From Diplonema japonicum (taxonomy: Eukaryota; Euglenozoa; Diplonemea; Diplonemida; Diplonemidae): 64,000 nt of DNA. This document shows, piece by piece, positions 60,902-64,000 of the stretch. The DNA lies in contig OZ025753.1 of assembly GCA_964019335.1 (NCBI GenBank), positions 186,001-250,000 of the forward strand, written 5' to 3'. Each line of letters opens with the position of its first letter. Positions within the stretch are counted from its first letter, which is position 1. The position numbers were made by a program, and so were the translations under genes. The notes below the pieces were generated by a model that was not told the origin of the DNA, searched no databases, and saw only the letters and a program-made list of their open reading frames with translations.

Positions 60902-61679
60902 TTTCTTAAGGCAAACCATACCCCCGAACTCCGATACATGTGTTTGCAAAAAAAGAAGAAGGAAAGCTATGTCATTGTTTCGCGATAGCTTTGGATCAAC
61001 TTTGAAAAGATGCGTGGATGTGCGAAAGAACATTTCGTTTCACCAGTATGCCGGTGTGTATGTGGGGGAGGGGGTGTTTTTATTCTTATTTTGTCAACCC
61101 GTTCGTAGGTGGAGAGCACTTTTTTCTTTTTGTTTTTTTCTAAGGAACGTTTCTTGCCCCTTATTGTCCATTTCAGTATTTCCATTTTCTTTTTTTTTTT
61201 TTTGCGTTGGGAGTGTGGGGGGGCTCAGAGCTGCGATGTGTTTTATAAAGAAAAAAGAAATAAAACTTCGGGGTACTGTGAAATGGTACACGTTCTCCTT
61301 TTTTCCCCCCTTCTTTTTCTTCTTTTTCTTTTCTTAAAATGGGGATTTTTCTTTTTTTCTCTCTCTCTTTCTCACCCCTTTCTTTTTGAATGGGGACCAA
61401 GCATGCCATGTCTGAGGCTTCTCGGTTTTGCTTCGAATCACCTCACCACCTCTCAACTGGCAGCCAGCAGGAAAAAACAGCACGTTGGCGATGGCCGGAG
61501 ATAGTTGGTATGCTTCTGTTAAGAGTGAGGTTTCTTCTTTTTTTCTTTCTTTCTATCCTCTTTTTATTTTCTTTCTTTCCACACCACTCTTTTTCTATTT
61601 TACAAAAAAAAAAAGCACATTTCTTTTTTTTTTTTTCAAAGCGCCAAGAGAAAACTAATTTCTTTACAGGATACACAGC
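60828..61679. other. Low-complexity intergenic stretch
   Basis: T- and A-runs with short unique pieces; no gene. It ends in the acceptor-like TTTCTTTACAG. Confidence 0.5.
61668..61669 (+). promoter_or_regulatory. Candidate trans-splice acceptor AG
   Basis: AATTTCTTTACAG, 10 bases before the ATG at 61680; the most canonical acceptor in the window. Confidence 0.5.
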
Positions 61680-63815
61680 ATGTCCCTAGCATGTGAGCTT
61701 TCGGGGTTGAAAGGGATGAGAGATGTACTGACACCCGAGCAGTTCGAGGCAGCAAAGGACGCTGTTATCGGGGACTACGTAAAGAAGACGGAAAGAGATG
61801 CTGAGACAAAACGCAGTGTGGAAGATAGAGAGCCCCCCGCATTCACCGTCCGTCTATTCTGGGACATGTCTGGTGACGGCGTACCGAATATCGCAGAGCT
61901 CTCAGATGAAGCGAAACGGCTGCAGGAGATGTTAGTTACCAACTGGGATCCAAGCAAAGTGCACTTCGACGGCCGTTCTTACCACTCTGAGAAGATAGAT
62001 GTGTCGGATGAGGCCACAGCTGCACTACGCAATGCAGGCTTGGGACCTATACAAAGGAAGTACACTATGATATCTGATCTCACGAAACTGATGGACAACG
62101 CAGAACCGGCATCTCAGCTGTTGGTGGTGTCTGTCGTGGGTGGAGGCGAATGGTCAGGCATCATCGCCGATGTTTTGAAAGACCTGCAAGAGTACGGGTA
62201 CAAAACGGCAGTCGTTTCCAGCAACGAAGCCTTTCGCCCTATGGGGGCGTTCATCAACTGGAATGAACTGAAGAAGGAGAGGAAGGCAGCAGCCGATCCC
62301 ACGGAGCAGAACCCTCCCAAGATGGATGCCCAGATCATAGCAGCACAACTCCGCAAGAAGGTTAAACTCTTAGAAGAAAAGATTGCAATGCAGCAGCTTC
62401 TAGAGCACCAGCCTTTAGAACAGATTCCGAAGCAGCCAGAGAATATAGATGTAATGCTCTACTGGGACACCCAGTTATGCCCCGTTCCCCGAGGCATGAC
62501 CTTGGAACAAGTCATGCTGAATGTTTTAAAAGTACTACACACATTGTCGGAGAGGTGGTTCCCTGAGGAGGTCGAGGCACCTATATACCAGTTTCTGGGA
62601 GGCTTTGTCTCTGGCTGCCTTGATAGTGAGAGGTTCGAACACCAAGGCCTGACCCGTGTGGCGTCCTTGCTCCCTTCCATGGAAGAGCATGGGAAGGTTT
62701 GTTCCGTTAAAAACACGGTTTTCGTAGCAATCGCTGTCGCCCCTCCGCCTGTGTGCAGCAATAGAGGGCTGAAAACGGTGGTCTTGATGGACGTGGATAG
62801 TGATGTGACGGGCTTCCCGTCGTTCAAATGGAACACGTTTAAAGAGTGTGTGGCACCGGTGTCGCAGCGAATCGTTCACGTCAACGTGTTTTGGGACGCA
62901 GTGCATTCACCGCCCGGAGCGGCGTTCAGCAGATCGACTTTGTATTTTAACAAGTGGTTCATGGAACAGGCGGCGGAACAATTCCCAGGGGATGGTCTTG
63001 TAGCCTACCGGCTTCACGGTTGCGTGTACACAACGCAAAAGGATTTCCCATGGGACGACTGTACATGTCTCAAGCCGAGTGCAAGCCTTGTTGATGATGC
63101 TGCTGCCTTCTCGTACCCTCTGAACCCCGCCGACCGCGTCAATTCCATCATCTTCATCGTCTCCAGCAATCCTGTCGCTATAAGAGCCAAAAGGTCCTTC
63201 GCCCGAAGCGGATACAGTAGTAATAGAATTATCCATGTTGAATCGGTAACCTGTTCCTTGGTGTTGGATCGTTCCGCACCCATATCGGAGAAAAGAAAAG
63301 GTCTTTTACCGTTGCCGGCGGAGAAAAGATTCCGGCACTTACAAACAACGGCCAGTTCCTCTTTGCCGGCGGAGAAAAGAATGAAGGTGGAGGTAGGAGT
63401 GTTGGGTCACAGCAGTGTCGCTCCCGCGCAGGCACCCACACATAATTGGTGGCACGAAAGACCGCCGCCGCCACCTGGCCGCCTGCCGCCACACGTGGTT
63501 GAAAGTTTGGAAAAAAGGTGGACGAAGGTAGTTAGGGTTTTGAGGTCTCAGGAGTTCTTAACCGCAAAGCAAAGTCACACTGAGCTCCCTGCTGCGCTGC
63601 GGCCTCCTGACATCTACAGCGTGATAACCACGAAGAAATTTAAGAAGTGTGTGACGAGATGGCGCAATGCACTTATGTTCTATAGGGCGCCCAAACAGAA
63701 AAAGGACAAGGCGCTCAAGAAGGAAATGAAAAAAGCAGCTGCAGCTAAATTTGCGAATACCCCGTTTCCTACGTATGAAGATGTGGTCGGCGGCGCCTTC
63801 ATTCCGTTTTCCTAG
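61680..63815 (+). CDS. Protein with three NYN/PIN-like repeats
   Basis: 711 residues. Three segments begin with a strand and W-D: RLFWDMSGDGVPN (D62), VMLYWDTQLCPVPRGMTLEQ (D263) and VNVFWDAVHSPPGAAF (D406). This is how NYN domains of the MARF1 type begin (FWDIENCPVP). Each is followed by about 100 residues ending in a hydrophobic strand and a glycine-containing turn (LLVVSVVGGGEWSGIIADVL, then DLQEYGYKTAVVSSNEA). NYN domains are PIN-like RNases. Only the first Asp of the metal site is obvious in each repeat, so activity is uncertain. A Lys-rich C-terminus may bind RNA, and a direct repeat LPAEKRFRHL/LPAEKRMKVE is near 545-565. Likely an RNA-metabolism factor (inference). Confidence 0.55.
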   Translation: MSLACELSGLKGMRDVLTPEQFEAAKDAVIGDYVKKTERDAETKRSVEDREPPAFTVRLFWDMSGDGVPNIAELSDEAKRLQEMLVTNWDPSKVHFDGRSYHSEKIDVSDEATAALRNAGLGPIQRKYTMISDLTKLMDNAEPASQLLVVSVVGGGEWSGIIADVLKDLQEYGYKTAVVSSNEAFRPMGAFINWNELKKERKAAADPTEQNPPKMDAQIIAAQLRKKVKLLEEKIAMQQLLEHQPLEQIPKQPENIDVMLYWDTQLCPVPRGMTLEQVMLNVLKVLHTLSERWFPEEVEAPIYQFLGGFVSGCLDSERFEHQGLTRVASLLPSMEEHGKVCSVKNTVFVAIAVAPPPVCSNRGLKTVVLMDVDSDVTGFPSFKWNTFKECVAPVSQRIVHVNVFWDAVHSPPGAAFSRSTLYFNKWFMEQAAEQFPGDGLVAYRLHGCVYTTQKDFPWDDCTCLKPSASLVDDAAAFSYPLNPADRVNSIIFIVSSNPVAIRAKRSFARSGYSSNRIIHVESVTCSLVLDRSAPISEKRKGLLPLPAEKRFRHLQTTASSSLPAEKRMKVEVGVLGHSSVAPAQAPTHNWWHERPPPPPGRLPPHVVESLEKRWTKVVRVLRSQEFLTAKQSHTELPAALRPPDIYSVITTKKFKKCVTRWRNALMFYRAPKQKKDKALKKEMKKAAAAKFANTPFPTYEDVVGGAFIPFS

Positions 63816-64000
63816 CGCCAGCCGAGGTTCCGTACTTTTGCTGAAAGAAGAAGGAAATAGAGGGTTTACCGCTTTTTTTTTAATCCCCCCCGTCACCCCC
63901 ACGATATCAGAGTGAGCTCCTTTCCCCCCCAAGATTGTATTTCATTTAGTTGGGTTTTCTTTTTAAAAAATAGTCTGAATTTGCTTTTTCATCCTAACCA
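63816..64000. other. 3' flank at window edge
   Basis: T- and C-rich with no ORF. The next gene is outside the window. Confidence 0.5.

Overview
The window looks like nuclear DNA from a protist. Every host gene I can support (about eighteen, including partial ones) is on the + strand. Most are single uninterrupted ORFs. Intergenic DNA is packed with homopolymer T and A runs, and several genes have a pyrimidine tract ending in AG 10 to 50 bases before the ATG. One-strand gene arrays with such acceptors are typical of organisms that process polycistronic transcripts by spliced-leader trans-splicing, such as kinetoplastids, diplonemids and euglenids. I therefore infer a euglenozoan-like (or similarly organised) protist, but cannot name the species. 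Three very short, A-ending GT...AG introns are also supported, so cis-splicing probably exists.

Layout. 1-490: end of a ubiquitin-like gene. 0.7-1.7 kb: DUF3431 membrane protein. 1.7-9.85 kb: mobile-element graveyard (SINE-like copies, MITEs, two DNA transposons with minus-strand transposase remnants, LINE 3' ends). 9.9-11.0 kb: SLC10A7-like transporter. 11.8-12.8 kb: MITE and a piggyBac-like remnant. 12.9 kb: small GPI-type surface protein with a 2-base frameshift. 13.5-17.65 kb: LINE-B retrotransposon (endonuclease, RT, CCHC finger). 18.2-21.6 kb: arginine ADP-ribosyltransferase fused to a long, near-identical ankyrin array. 23-25 kb: candidate structured RNA and a small gene cut by a LINE-B piece. 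25.3-30.6 kb: two adenylate cyclase paralogues. 30.8 kb: gamma-glutamylcyclotransferase-like gene. 31.5-33.4 kb: surface glycoprotein with two short introns. 33.7-37.1 kb: internally deleted LINE-A with an OTU-like ORF1 and a 2A-like peptide at the start of ORF2. 37.9 kb: prolyl 4-hydroxylase. 41.5 kb: glutathione peroxidase whose catalytic codon is TGA. 42.7 kb: third cyclase. 45.6 kb: divergent actin-related protein with a C-terminal F-box. 47.7 kb: small nuclear-type protein. 48.2-49.2 kb: foldback elements. 49.7-50.5 kb: truncated copy of the large solenoid gene. 51.1 kb: ubiquitin-like/IQ protein. 52.9-58.1 kb: 1754-residue helical solenoid protein. 58.4 kb: kinase with a long C-terminal region. 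61.7 kb: protein with three NYN/PIN-like repeats.

The host genes do not form one pathway. Themes are signalling (three cyclases, kinase, ADP-ribosyltransferase, ubiquitin-like proteins), surface or secretory proteins (DUF3431, GPI protein, glycoprotein, prolyl hydroxylase) and redox (Sec-type GPx, GGCT). The most notable items are the TGA-encoded GPx, the poly(A)-type mini-introns, the ART-ankyrin fusion, the 2A/OTU retroelement with stop-start ORF coupling, the actin-F-box fusion, and cyclase paralogues that differ in their membrane halves but are almost identical in their catalytic halves.
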